Notes under the pieces: generated by a model
Told to the model about the DNA's origin: nothing
The model's input: the letters and a program-made list of their open reading frames with translations, nothing else
The model's database searches: none
Source of the DNA: Natronospira sp.
Lineage (GTDB): Bacteria > Pseudomonadota > Gammaproteobacteria > Natronospirales > Natronospiraceae
Assembly (NCBI GenBank): GCA_003558125.1
Contig: PWMQ01000091.1
Span: 1-64,000 of the forward strand
Reading direction: 5' to 3'
Length of the DNA: 64,000 nt
Shown here: positions 52,697-61,434 of the stretch, piece by piece
Layout of the letters: every line of letters begins with the position of its first letter
Numbering within the stretch: the first letter of the stretch is position 1
Program-made: the position numbers and the translations under genes

Positions 52697-53481
52697 TCGG
52701 TCCTCGCTCGCTCAATCAGATCGCGAATCTGAGAGGCCCGTTTAAAGGCCCCGTTGCCACTGGTGGAAAAGCCGAACAGCGGCTTGGTCTCACCATTCTT
52801 CATCCGAATCACCGCCCGATGCGTGGGCCGACTTCGGCCGCCCCGGGAGCTGGAGTAACTGGTCTCCACGTCCACCTCATCGACCTCGGCCAGGGGCAGA
52901 CGTTCCTCCCGACCGGAGGACTGCCACCAGCGGCGGCGGCGGAGCATCAGCCAGCCGCTACCCGGCAGGGCCTCGACCTCGGCCACATTTCGCACACCCA
53001 GAAGCATGTACAGGCCGATGGCCGGAAACAGCAGAATGAACAGGCTCAGCATGCCACCCGCGGCATGACTCAACTCCAGACGCGGCTGGTCCGGATTGTT
53101 CACAAACGCATTGACCTCTTGGGCCATGCGCTCGTGGGCAGTCCGGGAGGAACTGCGAAAGGCCGACAGATCCCGGGACCCAGAGGCTGTATCGAGCACG
53201 GCCCAGTAATTGGTGCTTGTCCCCCCGTCGCTATTGCGACTGCGCCGAGACCTTACTTCAGCACCGCGCAGGTCCGACAGTGCGAAGACATCATGGGTGC
53301 TGGAAAAGGGCCCCACCGACTGGTAAACACACTCCCCACTGGCCCGCTCACAGACCAGATCCACCGCAGCCTGGGAAAAGACCCAATAGATACCGGAGCC
53401 CAGCACCACGAAAAAGGCCCCGATAAACATGGAAACCTTGTTACGAAACTCAACCTTGAGGCCGGAAGCCGTATTCATCAT
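52693..53481 (-). CDS. Two-helix membrane protein of unknown function
   Basis: 262-aa protein with membrane segments at about 17-38 (VSMFIGAFFVVLGSGIYWVF) and 144-163 (GGMLSLFILLFPAIGLYMLL). Between them is a domain with CERASGECVYQSVGPFSSTHDVFALSDLRGAEV, which resembles the PH-like 'bPH' domains that follow membrane helices. After the second helix comes a second strand-rich domain (GWLMLRRRRWWQSSGREERLPLAEVDEVDVETSYSSSRGGR). GGGGGAG lies six bases before the ATG. First gene of the operon with the lipoprotein and the hydrolase. The function is not evident. Confidence 0.7.
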   Translation of the reverse strand: MMNTASGLKVEFRNKVSMFIGAFFVVLGSGIYWVFSQAAVDLVCERASGECVYQSVGPFSSTHDVFALSDLRGAEVRSRRSRNSDGGTSTNYWAVLDTASGSRDLSAFRSSSRTAHERMAQEVNAFVNNPDQPRLELSHAAGGMLSLFILLFPAIGLYMLLGVRNVAEVEALPGSGWLMLRRRRWWQSSGREERLPLAEVDEVDVETSYSSSRGGRSRPTHRAVIRMKNGETKPLFGFSTSGNGAFKRASQIRDLIERARTE

Positions 53482-53589
53482 TGCTCACTCCCCCCAAAAA
53501 ATCTCCCTGAGACAACCCCAGAATACCCCACACAGCCACCCACCAAAACCGGATCAAATCAAAGAGCGGTGGCGAAAAGTGACTCAACG

Positions 53590-53620
53590 AAAAAGGGGCC
53601 GCTCATTGCTGAGCGGCCCC
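53590..53620 (-). terminator. Rho-independent terminator of tRNA-Thr
   Basis: On the minus strand a perfect 10-bp stem GGGGCCGCTC / GAGCGGCCCC with a 6-base loop is followed by TTTTTC, 14 bp beyond the tRNA 3' end. Confidence 0.92.
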
Positions 53621-53633
53621 GAAATCGAAAAAC

Positions 53634-53709
53634 TGGTGCCGGAGATAGGAATTGAACCTACGACCTTCGCATTACGAATGCGCTGCTCTACCGACTGAGC
53701 TACTCCGGC
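53634..53709 (-). tRNA. tRNA-Thr (anticodon CGU)
   Basis: On the minus strand the acceptor stem GCCGGAG pairs with CTCCGGC, discriminator A, encoded CCA. The D arm is GCTCAGTCGGTAGAGC. The anticodon arm GCGCA-TTCGTAA-TGCGA gives CGT; the 27-43 pair is G-A, as also in the E. coli homologue. The T arm is GTAGG-TTCAATT-CCTAT. The sequence closely matches E. coli thrW. Confidence 0.97.
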
Positions 53710-53720
53710 GCAAGGCGGAG

Positions 53721-53750
53721 ATTATAGCGGTATTCACCCCGGGCGGACAA
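53721..53750 (-). promoter_or_regulatory. Promoter of tRNA-Thr
   Basis: On the minus strand TTGTCC (53745-53750) and a consensus TATAAT (53721-53726) are separated by 18 bp. The -10 box ends 11 bp before the mature tRNA. The leader CTCCGCCTTGC contains no extra gene. Confidence 0.87.
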
Positions 53751-54136
53751 TCGCGGTCCGCCTACGACCTGAGTTAAAAATCCGCGCAATTCCCATTCGG
53801 TTTTTACCCCCCCCCGCTGATCGTTGCACCGCAACAACAATCTGACCCCCGGATTATGTCATTCCCCGACGAACGGTAACTTCACCTGGAAGGCCCGTCA
53901 TAAAAGGCTCTCCGGAACTCCACCCCAGTGCCCAGGAGCCGGATTCACGAATTCGGGTTGCATCCACAGCAAGATCGACTAAACCTATTGACTGGCGTCC
54001 GCGGACGTCGCTTTGCGTTTCGACACCCAGGGACAGCGCAGGCAGTTAACCACAGGACGGTGCACAGAAGCCGGGGGGGTTTCTGCTTGCAGGCGCGAAG
54101 GTTTACCAAAAATAAACCTCAACTGGAGTGTCACTT
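53751..54136. other. Leader/intergenic region upstream of the subtilase gene
   Basis: No gene is seen in this 386-bp stretch. Notable features are a 12-bp perfect palindrome CGTCCGCGGACG (53996-54007) just after TTGACT (53988-53993), and an AGAAGCC/GGTTTCT hairpin around 54066-54084. A perfect 7-bp hairpin AGGTTTA/TAAACCT (54099-54119) ends four bases before the GGAG ribosome-binding site. A long structured 5' leader for the protease mRNA is plausible. No known riboswitch class could be matched with confidence. Confidence 0.5.
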
Positions 54137-55462
54137 ATGCGTTATACCTCTCTGTTGCTCGGGGCCGTTCTGGTTCTGGGCCTTTCCACCGCCAATGCCA
54201 ACAATCGACATGTGGATGTCATTGTCAGTCTGAATGACGGCGGTCCCGCAGCCGAAGCTGCAGCCAACCGGGCAGATGCCGCCAACTTCGCCGCCGAGTT
54301 CGGTGTTCGCGCCGAGCGCGTCTATGGCGCAGCCCTGACCGGCTTCGCCGCCTCCGTACCCGAGGCTCGCCTGGACGCCCTGCGCAATCACCCGCGTGTT
54401 TCCAGTGTCACCATGAACGGCCGGGTTTCCATTGCCCAGGGCAACTGCCCCCACTGCGGTGGCGGTGGTGACGACGACGATGATGATGACGATCAGGGCA
54501 ATCAGACCTTGCCCTGGGGCATTGAACGCGTCGGTGCCGACCAGAACAACAACACCGGTGACGGCATCAGCGTCTATGTACTGGACACCGGCATTGACGC
54601 GAGTCACGACGACCTGGCCGGCAATCTGGGCAATGGCTTTGCCTCCGAGCCCTGCCAGGACCAAAGCAGTGGTCCGCCCAACAGCCGTCGGACCTGCGAA
54701 ACCGACTGGGATGATGACCAGGGCCACGGCACGCATGTCGCCGGTACCGTGGGCGCCATCGACAATGATATTGATGTCGTGGGTGTTGCCCCGGATGTCA
54801 CCCTGCACTCGGTCAAGGTGCTCGATAGTGGCGGTGGCGGCAGCTTTGCCGGCATCATCGACGGCATCGACTGGGTAGCCGAGCAGGTCCAGGCCAGCGG
54901 TGAACCCGCCATTGCCAACATGAGCCTGGGCGGTGGCGGTTCCAAGAGCGGTGAGTGCACCGAGAATGGTTTCGTCGGCGATGATGCCATGCATGAAGCC
55001 ATCTGCAACGCCACCAACGTGGGCGTGGTCTTCGTCGTCGCTGCCGGCAACGAGGGCGCCGATGCGGCCGGGTCCGTGCCGGCGGCCTATGACGATGCCG
55101 TGATTACGGTGAGCGCCACCGACTCCAGCGACGACTGGACCAGCTGGTCCAACTGGGGTGACGACAGTGCCGACTGGACCAGCAATCAGTCCGCACCCGT
55201 GGCCATTGCCGCACCCGGTGCCGCGATTGAGTCCACTGCCATGGGCGGTGGGACCGAGAGCCTGAGCGGCACTTCCATGGCAGCCCCGCATGCGGCCGGT
55301 GCCGCAGCCCTGCTGCTTCGCTCCAACCCGCAGTCCGCGGATGCCAGTGCCTTCCACAATATCCGCACTGGCTTGTTGAACAGCGCCGAGGACAGCAGCG
55401 GCTTCTCCAACACCAGCGGCAACCCGCACGACGAGGATTTCCTCGACGCCAGCGGTCTCTGA
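54137..55462 (+). CDS. Secreted S8 family serine protease (subtilase)
   Basis: Exported endopeptidase of 441 aa. A signal peptide (residues 1-22, ending ANA) precedes an inhibitor-I9-like propeptide (about 25-100). A linker contains CPHC, Gly4 and eight consecutive Asp (112-119). The catalytic domain has Asp150 in YVLDTGIDASHDDL, His197 in GHGTHVAGT, Asn305 in VAAGNEG and Ser380 in SGTSMAAPHAAGAAALL. The mature enzyme is very acidic and Asn/Asp/Gly-rich, fitting activity at high salt. GGAG lies eight bases before the ATG; the upstream in-frame GTG lacks a site. A terminator follows. Confidence 0.95.
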   Translation: MRYTSLLLGAVLVLGLSTANANNRHVDVIVSLNDGGPAAEAAANRADAANFAAEFGVRAERVYGAALTGFAASVPEARLDALRNHPRVSSVTMNGRVSIAQGNCPHCGGGGDDDDDDDDQGNQTLPWGIERVGADQNNNTGDGISVYVLDTGIDASHDDLAGNLGNGFASEPCQDQSSGPPNSRRTCETDWDDDQGHGTHVAGTVGAIDNDIDVVGVAPDVTLHSVKVLDSGGGGSFAGIIDGIDWVAEQVQASGEPAIANMSLGGGGSKSGECTENGFVGDDAMHEAICNATNVGVVFVVAAGNEGADAAGSVPAAYDDAVITVSATDSSDDWTSWSNWGDDSADWTSNQSAPVAIAAPGAAIESTAMGGGTESLSGTSMAAPHAAGAAALLLRSNPQSADASAFHNIRTGLLNSAEDSSGFSNTSGNPHDEDFLDASGL

Positions 55463-55490
55463 TCATCGCCATTCGGCAATGATCACGGAA

Positions 55491-55520
55491 AAGGCCGGGC
55501 TCACGCCCGGCCTTTTCTTT
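55491..55520 (+). terminator. Rho-independent terminator of the subtilase gene
   Basis: A perfect stem AAGGCCGGGC / GCCCGGCCTT with a TCAC loop is followed by TTCTTTTCC, 29 bp after the stop codon. Confidence 0.9.
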
Positions 55521-55678
55521 TCCTCCCAAGAAATCCTGCCCGTAAAGCATTCTGGAACATCCCTGTCGGAAAATTCCGGCACCGTCTGTCCCCGCCTTGA
55601 GCCTCCGACCGGAGCCTGAATAAGCTCCGCAAAACAATGAATCTGGGGGAGTCATTCAATCAGGGAGGGTTAATCAAC

Positions 55679-56206
55679 ATGAAAAAGGGGGAAAGGGGCC
55701 TGACGCTGCTGGAACTGCTGATCGCCCTGGCGGTGGTCGGCCTGCTGATGGGGATTGCCACCCCGGCGGTTGACCGCTGGGTCCAGGAGACCCGCGCCAC
55801 CACCGGCACCAATATGATGATCGGCAGCCTGCAATTCGCCCGCAGCGAATCCCTGCGCGTGGGCGTGCCGGTCAGCCTCTGCCCAAGCCGGGACGGACGA
55901 CATTGTGCGGCCGATCAACAGGCCTGGTCAGAGGGATGGCTGATCTACCGCCACCAGCAAAGTCATGGTAATAACCGTCTCAGCCACCCGGATCAGATCC
56001 TGCGTGTGCAGTCTGCGGGCGTGCCGGGCCTGCGCGCCAACCGCCAGCGCTTCACCATGCGCACGGACGGGCGGCGCAGCACCAATGGCTCCATTCTGGT
56101 CTGCCGGGAGGGAGAGGCGCTGGCGGCCCGGGCGATCATCATCAACGTGAACGGCCGCGCACGCAGCACCCGCGACCCGCAGAGGATGCCTTCGCCTGAG
56201 TGCTAA
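55679..56206 (+). CDS. GspH/FimT-family pseudopilin, second copy
   Basis: Pseudopilin of 175 aa with leader MKKGERG and then LTLLELLIALAVVGLLMGIATPAV (Glu at +5). ARSESLRVGVPVSLCPSRDGRHC and WSEGWLIYRH parallel the FimT encoded at 6299-6799. The C-terminal end is basic (RRSTNGS, RARSTRDPQR). GGGAGG precedes the ATG by about 10 bases. It is isolated from other pilin genes and sits after the protease terminator, so it has its own promoter. FimT homologues can bind DNA during natural transformation; whether this copy does is unknown. Confidence 0.87.
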   Translation: MKKGERGLTLLELLIALAVVGLLMGIATPAVDRWVQETRATTGTNMMIGSLQFARSESLRVGVPVSLCPSRDGRHCAADQQAWSEGWLIYRHQQSHGNNRLSHPDQILRVQSAGVPGLRANRQRFTMRTDGRRSTNGSILVCREGEALAARAIIINVNGRARSTRDPQRMPSPEC

Positions 56207-56282
56207 AGAGCGCTAACGACGGCGCTCAGTTGCCTGTCCTACCCAATAAGGCCAAGTCCACACAATGCGAGCCACGGCGTGA

Positions 56283-56511
56283 GGTGGCGTAGCAGGGGCC
56301 GGGGAGGCTTTTCCAGGATTGTGGGCGACAGGGTGAGCCAAGACCGATGGTCCAGTGGACCATCGCAGCATGGCGAACGCCCGCACGAGGATGTGCGGGC
56401 CGGACCGGAAGGCGGAGCAGGAAAGCGCAGCCTTTCGGTCGCCCCCAAAGCCTACAGGGATGTATCTACGGCGTTCTTGGAAAAGCCTCCCCGGCTCCTG
56501 CGGGAGCCACC
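56283..56511 (+). repeat. Structured 0.2-kb dispersed repeat, copy 2
   Basis: The core matches copy 1 (8769-8982), including GATGGTCC.GTGGACCATC, AACGCCCGCA, GGCGGAGCAGGAA, GCGCAGCCTT and GGCGTTCTTGGAAA. The ends form a different long stem: GCCGGGGAGGCTTTTCCA (left) pairs with TGGAAAAGCCTCCCCGGC (right), then GCAGG/CCTGC and GGTGGC/GCCACC. The central stem GACCGGAAGGC/GCCTTTCGGTC has one G-U where copy 1 has G-C at that position. The flanks (56207-56282 and 56512-56582) hold nothing else recognisable. Confidence 0.8.
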
Positions 56512-56582
56512 GGATCGAAGCCGCTTAGGCCGGGACTGAAATGGGGTCCAGGTATTCCTCGCCAGAGAGCTGGCGAAAAAGC

Positions 56583-57539
56583 CTAAGTAGCTTGCTCAGA
56601 CGGTCGGGTGCGCAGCAGGCGTGGCAGGGAGAAGGTGACGGTTTCGGCGCGGCCTTCGGTTTCCTGGACGGTCTCACCGCCCCAGTCGCGAAGCTGCTGG
56701 ACCACCTGCTGGACCAGCACCTCGGGTGCCGAGGCGCCGGCGGTGACCCCCACCTTGTTCACGCCCTCAAACCAGTTCCGGTCCAGATCGCCGGGCCCAT
56801 CCACCAGCCAGGCCCGAGCCCCTTCCCGCTCGGCCATCTCGCGCAGACGGTTGGAGTTGGAGCTGTTGGGCGAACCCACCACCAGCATCACTTCCACCTC
56901 GCTGGCCAACCCCCGGACGGCATCCTGGCGATTCTGGGTGGCGTAGCAGATGTCTTCCTTGCGCGGACTGGCCACGGCCGGGAAACGGGCACGCACCGCC
57001 TCGATCACCCGGGCGGTGTCGTCCATGGAAAGGGTCGTCTGGGTGACGAAGGCCACGCTCTCCGGATCCTTCACATCCAGCCCGGCCACATCCTCCGGCA
57101 CTTCCACCAGATGGATCTGCCCACCCCACTGGGTATCAAAACGCCCCATGGTCCCCTCGACCTCCGGATGGCCGGCATGACCGATCAGGATCACATCCCT
57201 GCCCTCGCGGGCGTAGCGATGAACCTCCAAATGGACCTTGGTAACCAGCGGACAGGTGGCGTCAAAAACCTTCAGGCCACGGCGCTCGGCCTCCTCTTCC
57301 ACGGCCCGGGAAACCCCGTGGGCGCTGAAAATGACAATGGCGTCATCCGGCACCTCGTCCAGTTCCTCGACGAATACCGCCCCCAGGCCCCGCAGACGAT
57401 TGACCACGTAGCGGTTGTGAACCACCTCGTGGCGGACATAGATAGGCGCGCCGTACAACTCGAGGGCCCGCTCGACAATCTCGATGGCCCGGTCCACGCC
57501 GGCGCAGAATCCACGGGGATTGGAGAGCAGAATATCCAT
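56583..57539 (-). CDS. ispH: 4-hydroxy-3-methylbut-2-enyl diphosphate reductase
   Basis: Last enzyme of the MEP isoprenoid pathway, an iron-sulfur protein yielding IPP and DMAPP (318 aa). Cluster ligands are Cys in [17 protein letters not shown], in [12 protein letters not shown] and in [14 protein letters not shown]. Other family blocks are [38 protein letters not shown] and [16 protein letters not shown]. It is separated from lspA by a repeat-rich spacer where many gammaproteobacteria have fkpB. Confidence 0.97.
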   Translation of the reverse strand: MDILLSNPRGFCAGVDRAIEIVERALELYGAPIYVRHEVVHNRYVVNRLRGLGAVFVEELDEVPDDAIVIFSAHGVSRAVEEEAERRGLKVFDATCPLVTKVHLEVHRYAREGRDVILIGHAGHPEVEGTMGRFDTQWGGQIHLVEVPEDVAGLDVKDPESVAFVTQTTLSMDDTARVIEAVRARFPAVASPRKEDICYATQNRQDAVRGLASEVEVMLVVGSPNSSNSNRLREMAEREGARAWLVDGPGDLDRNWFEGVNKVGVTAGASAPEVLVQQVVQQLRDWGGETVQETEGRAETVTFSLPRLLRTRPSEQAT

Positions 57540-57948
57540 GGCTTACCTCAAGGGGGTGGGGGCTTCGATCAGGGCTCAATTGTACCGCAGGGGGGCCGCT
57601 GGGAGAAAATCCGGCGCTCAGCGAAAGACCCCAAAACGGGTCCCGCGCCAAGACGGAAAAAATTCAAAAGAATGCCTCGCGCAGTGACGCAAAGACGCGG
57701 AGAAATTCAAAAGAAAAAGATTTGGCCTCGCGCAAAGATCGCTAAGAGCGCTAAGGGTTGATGCTGTCGCCGCGAGAGGCTTTGGCGAAGATCACGGATA
57801 AGGACCATTGGTTCCGCAATGGGATCAGCACACTAAAAAACAAACGGTTTTCCTTTGCGTTCTTGGCGCCCTCTGCGCGAGGCATTCTTTTGAATTTCTT
57901 TGCGTCTTGGCGTCTTGGCGCGAGATCGCTTTTCCGTCTTTTTGCCGC
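57540..57948. repeat. Repeat-rich ispH-lspA spacer with octad repeats and a 25-bp inverted repeat
   Basis: No gene is seen in this 409-bp gap. Its ends contain octad-like units (TTTGCGTC, TTGGCGTC, TTGGCGCG at 57900-57923; CGCAAAGA, TCGCTAAG, AGCGCTAA at 57730-57754). A 25-bp exact inverted repeat pairs 57660-57684 with 57873-57897; it includes AATTCAAAAGAATGCC on the left. Similar low-complexity GCAAAGACGC runs occur between genes in many bacteria; their origin is unknown. The whole spacer could form a cruciform or long RNA hairpin within the ileS-lspA-ispH transcript. Confidence 0.72.
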
Positions 57949-58458
57949 CTAGGAACCCTGACGCCGTGGCCAGAAGCTGTCGATGATGACCAGGGCAGCA
58001 CCGATGGTGATGGCGGCGTCGGCAACGTTGAAGGCCGGCCAGTGCCAGTCCCCCACATAGAAGTCGATGAAGTCCACCACATAGCCGTAGGCAATGCGGT
58101 CGATGAGGTTGCCTACTGCACCGCCGAGGATGAAGGCGAGACCACAAGCCAGACGGCGTTCACCATAACGAGGCAGGTACCAAAGCCAGGCAATGATGCC
58201 CAGACTAACCAGGCTGGCCAGAATGGTGAGGAACCAGCGTTGCCAGCCACCGGCATCGGCCAGGAAACTGAAGGCCGCGCCTGGATTGTGAAGCAGACGA
58301 ATGTTGAGAAAAGGCATGACGGCAATGGAGTCATAGAGCTCCATGCTGCGACTCACCCAGATCTTGGTGATCTGGTCCAGCAGGACGATCACGGCGGCCG
58401 GTGCCAGCCAGATCAGCGCCCCGCTGCCCTTCGGTTTCTTGATCTCCACACCCAGCAT
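57949..58458 (-). CDS. lspA: Lipoprotein signal peptidase II
   Basis: Inner-membrane aspartyl peptidase that removes signal peptides from prolipoproteins after diacylglyceryl transfer (169 aa). Four membrane helices. Conserved boxes are LLDQITKIWV, LLHNPGAAFSFLADAGGWQRW, GGAVGNLIDRIAYGYVVDFIDFY (two catalytic Asp) and PAFNVADAAITIGAALV. The ATG at 58458 has GGGAGAG six bases upstream; the longer frame begins with a TTG at 58494. Follows ileS after a hairpin-rich 127-bp gap. The several lipoproteins in this window are its predicted substrates. Confidence 0.95.
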   Translation of the reverse strand: MLGVEIKKPKGSGALIWLAPAAVIVLLDQITKIWVSRSMELYDSIAVMPFLNIRLLHNPGAAFSFLADAGGWQRWFLTILASLVSLGIIAWLWYLPRYGERRLACGLAFILGGAVGNLIDRIAYGYVVDFIDFYVGDWHWPAFNVADAAITIGAALVIIDSFWPRRQGS

Positions 58459-58499
58459 GCCAGCTCTCCCGGCCTTAAAGACAAAACCCTTCAAGCACC

Positions 58500-58563
58500 G
58501 AAGCCGCCGAAAAGCGCAGACTCATTGACGCAGTGCAATGAGTCCGCTGAATTCGGTGGCTTC
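58500..58563 (-). other. Long imperfect hairpin between ileS and lspA
   Basis: GAAGCCGCCGAA (58500-58511) pairs with TTCGGTGGCTTC (58552-58563) with one G-U. Inside it GACTCATTG pairs perfectly with CAATGAGTC, and AGCG pairs with CGCT across a small bulge. The structure starts 22 bp after the ileS stop codon. There is no T-run, so it may act in mRNA processing or stability rather than termination. Confidence 0.6.
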
Positions 58564-58585
58564 TCCGCTTGCCTTGTTATTTTCC

Positions 58586-61399
58586 TCAAGCGAAACGACG
58601 AACTTCGCCGTCGCCTTCGACATTGCTGACGCAACGCCCGCAGATGTCCGGGTGCTCGGCGTTGTCACCCACATCGGCGCGACGATGCCAGCAGCGCACG
58701 CATTTTTCATGCTCGCTGCGCTCGGCCAGGATCCAGAGACCCTTGGCTTCCTGTCCTGCCTCGGCCGCATCAGGACGACCGTCCGCGGCTGCGGTGCGGG
58801 CGTCACTGGTGATCAGCGCAAAACGCAGCTCGTCACCCAGCACATCGAGCTTGTCCTTGAGCGAGCGCTCGCAGAACAGGGTCACCTCGGCATCCAGGGA
58901 CGCACCGATTTTCTCTTCATTACGAAGGCGTTCCAGGACCCGCTTGACCTCGTCGCGGACGGCAATGACCGCTTCCCAGTCCACATCCTCGGCTTTCACC
59001 GTCGGAAGCTCATACCAGGTCTCCAGGAAGACACTGTCCGGATGCTCACCCGGCAGATGACGCCAGATTTCCTCACTGGTGAAGGAGAGGATGGGCGCCA
59101 GCCAGCGCACCATGGCCTCGGCGATATGATACAGCGCCGTCTGACAGGACCGCCGTGCATGGCTGTCGGCCTGGGTGGTGTACTGGCGATCCTTGATCAC
59201 GTCCAGGTAGAAGCCACCCATATCGTTGACGCAGAAATTGTGGACGCGCTGATAGATATGGTGGAACTCGTATCGATCGTAGGCGCCACGCACTTCTTCC
59301 TGCAGGGCTGCAGCGCGTGCCACCGCCCAGCGGTCCAGGGCCAGCATCTGCGACGGTTCCACCGCGTCCTTCGCCGGATCGAAACCGGCCATGTTGGCCA
59401 GCAGGAAACGCAGGGTATTGCGCATGCGTCGATAGCTGTCCGCCACCCGCTTGAGAATCTGATCGGAGACGGCGATCTCGCCGCGATAGTCGCTGGCCGC
59501 CACCCACAGGCGCAGCACATCGGCCCCCATCTGATTGAAGACCTTTTGCGGGGCGACCACATTGCCCATGGACTTGGACATCTTGCGGCCCTTCTCATCC
59601 ACGGTGAAACCGTGGGTGAGCACACCCTTGTAGGGGGCGGTGTCGCGGATGGCCACGGAGGTCAGAAGCGAGGACTGGAACCAGCCACGGTGCTGATCGG
59701 AGCCTTCCAGGAAAAGATCGGCCGGCACCTGCAGATCCTCGTGACGGTCCAGTACACAGAAATGCACCATGCCGGAATCAAACCAGACATCGAGAATGTC
59801 GGTGACCTTTTCGTAATTGTCGGCTTCATCGCCCAACAGCTCGGCCGGGTCCAGCTCGAACCAGGCATCAATGCTTTCCTTCTCGACCCGTTTGGCAACC
59901 GCTTCCAGCAATTCCGGCGTCTTGGGGTGCAATTCACCCGTTTCCCGATGCAGGAACAGGGCAATGGGAACCCCCCAGCTACGCTGACGGGAAATACACC
60001 AATCGGGACGGTTTTCCACCATGGCGCGGATACGGCCTTCGCCCCAGTCGGGAGTGAACTTCACCTTGCCAATTTCATCCAGCGCCGCCTGACGCATGCC
60101 GCCGCGATCCATGCTCACGAACCATTGGGGTGTCCCCCGGAAGATCACCGGCGTCTTGTGCCGCCAGCAGTGGGGGTAGCTGTGCTGGTATTTTTCATGG
60201 TGCAGCAGCATGCCGCGCTCTTCCAGCAGGGCCACCAGCTTGGGGTTGGCCTTGAAGACATGCTCGCCGGCGATGTGCTCGGCCTCGTCGGTGAACACGC
60301 CGTTTTCATTGACCTGATGGTCCATGGGCAGGTCGTACTCCAGGCCCATGAGATAGTCTTCCTGGCCGTGGCCGGGGGCGGTGTGCACAGCCCCGGTACC
60401 GGACTCGGTGGTGACGTGATCGCCAAGCACCACCGGCACCTGGCGATCCAGATAGGGGTGTTGCAAGGACAAGCGCAACAGCTCACTGCCGGCGGCGACC
60501 GCCAGACGCTCCGCACCACCAAAGCCCCAGCGCTCAAGCACGGTATCCACCATTTCCACCGGCAGCACGGTGATCTCGCGACCATTGGGGCCGGTGGCCG
60601 CATAGAGGCCATATTCCAGCTTCGGACTCAGGGCCACGGCCCGGTTGGCCGGAATGGTCCAGGGCGTGGTGGTCCAGATGGGCAGGAAGGCCGGGGCATC
60701 GACGGCCTCGGCCGCGAGGCCGAAACGCTTGGCCAGCTCGGCCTTGTCGGTCACCGGGAAGCGGACATCCACCGCCGGCGAGGTGTGCTCCTGGTATTCG
60801 ACCTCGGCCTCGGCCATGGCCGAGCGGCAGTCCATGCACCAGTGCACCGGCTTGTAGCCCTTGTAGAGATGGCCGCGCTCAATCATCTTGCCGAAAGCCC
60901 GCAATTGGTCGGCCTCGTACTGCGGGTTCATGGTCAGATAGGGCCGGTCCCAGTCACCGAGCACGCCCAGGCGCTTGAAATCCGTGCGTTGACGGTCGAT
61001 CTGCTCATGAGCGTAATCCCGGCAGGCCTGGCGAAAGTCGCGGGCATCGACCTTGTCACCGACCTTGCCCACCTTGGCCTCGACCTTCAGTTCAATGGGC
61101 AGGCCGTGGCAGTCCCAACCCGGCACATACGGGGCGTCAAAGCCCTCCAGGGTGCGGGACTTGACCACCATGTCCTTGAGAATCTTATTGACGGCATGAC
61201 CGATGTGGATGTCGCCGTTGGCATAGGGCGGGCCATCCGGAAGGATGAACTTGGGCCGCCCGCGAAAACGCTCCCGAATCTTCTGATAGAGACCACTGTC
61301 TTCCCATTCCCGCAGCATGTCCGGCTCGCGCTTGGCCAGGTTGCCGCGCATGGGGAAGTCGGTCTTGGGCAGATTGAGCGTGGACTTGTAGTCGGTCAC
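58586..61399 (-). CDS. ileS: Isoleucyl-tRNA synthetase
   Basis: Class I synthetase charging tRNA-Ile, with an editing domain for valine (937 aa; E. coli 938). HIGH motif: [21 protein letters not shown] (about residues 55-75). KMSKS motif: [17 protein letters not shown] (about 600). Editing domain residues are in [13 protein letters not shown] and [17 protein letters not shown]. The C-terminal zinc site is [12 protein letters not shown]...CGRCV. Bacterial-type IleS, so it should be mupirocin-sensitive by family. Lies between ribF and lspA in the usual order. Confidence 0.98.
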   Translation of the reverse strand: MTDYKSTLNLPKTDFPMRGNLAKREPDMLREWEDSGLYQKIRERFRGRPKFILPDGPPYANGDIHIGHAVNKILKDMVVKSRTLEGFDAPYVPGWDCHGLPIELKVEAKVGKVGDKVDARDFRQACRDYAHEQIDRQRTDFKRLGVLGDWDRPYLTMNPQYEADQLRAFGKMIERGHLYKGYKPVHWCMDCRSAMAEAEVEYQEHTSPAVDVRFPVTDKAELAKRFGLAAEAVDAPAFLPIWTTTPWTIPANRAVALSPKLEYGLYAATGPNGREITVLPVEMVDTVLERWGFGGAERLAVAAGSELLRLSLQHPYLDRQVPVVLGDHVTTESGTGAVHTAPGHGQEDYLMGLEYDLPMDHQVNENGVFTDEAEHIAGEHVFKANPKLVALLEERGMLLHHEKYQHSYPHCWRHKTPVIFRGTPQWFVSMDRGGMRQAALDEIGKVKFTPDWGEGRIRAMVENRPDWCISRQRSWGVPIALFLHRETGELHPKTPELLEAVAKRVEKESIDAWFELDPAELLGDEADNYEKVTDILDVWFDSGMVHFCVLDRHEDLQVPADLFLEGSDQHRGWFQSSLLTSVAIRDTAPYKGVLTHGFTVDEKGRKMSKSMGNVVAPQKVFNQMGADVLRLWVAASDYRGEIAVSDQILKRVADSYRRMRNTLRFLLANMAGFDPAKDAVEPSQMLALDRWAVARAAALQEEVRGAYDRYEFHHIYQRVHNFCVNDMGGFYLDVIKDRQYTTQADSHARRSCQTALYHIAEAMVRWLAPILSFTSEEIWRHLPGEHPDSVFLETWYELPTVKAEDVDWEAVIAVRDEVKRVLERLRNEEKIGASLDAEVTLFCERSLKDKLDVLGDELRFALITSDARTAAADGRPDAAEAGQEAKGLWILAERSEHEKCVRCWHRRADVGDNAEHPDICGRCVSNVEGDGEVRRFA

Positions 61400-61434
61400 C
61401 GTTTCACCCTAACAATCAACTGTGAATTCGCCGG

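Noticed and set aside
54031-54119. Possible c-di-GMP-I riboswitch upstream of the subtilase gene
   Set aside because: AACC, an ACG and an AGAAGCC segment resemble parts of the consensus, but the GNRA tetraloop stem, the GCAAAGC block and the second conserved stem are missing. Not enough to call.
57758-57952. Short open frames in the ispH-lspA spacer
   Set aside because: They translate the low-complexity repeats in arbitrary frames.
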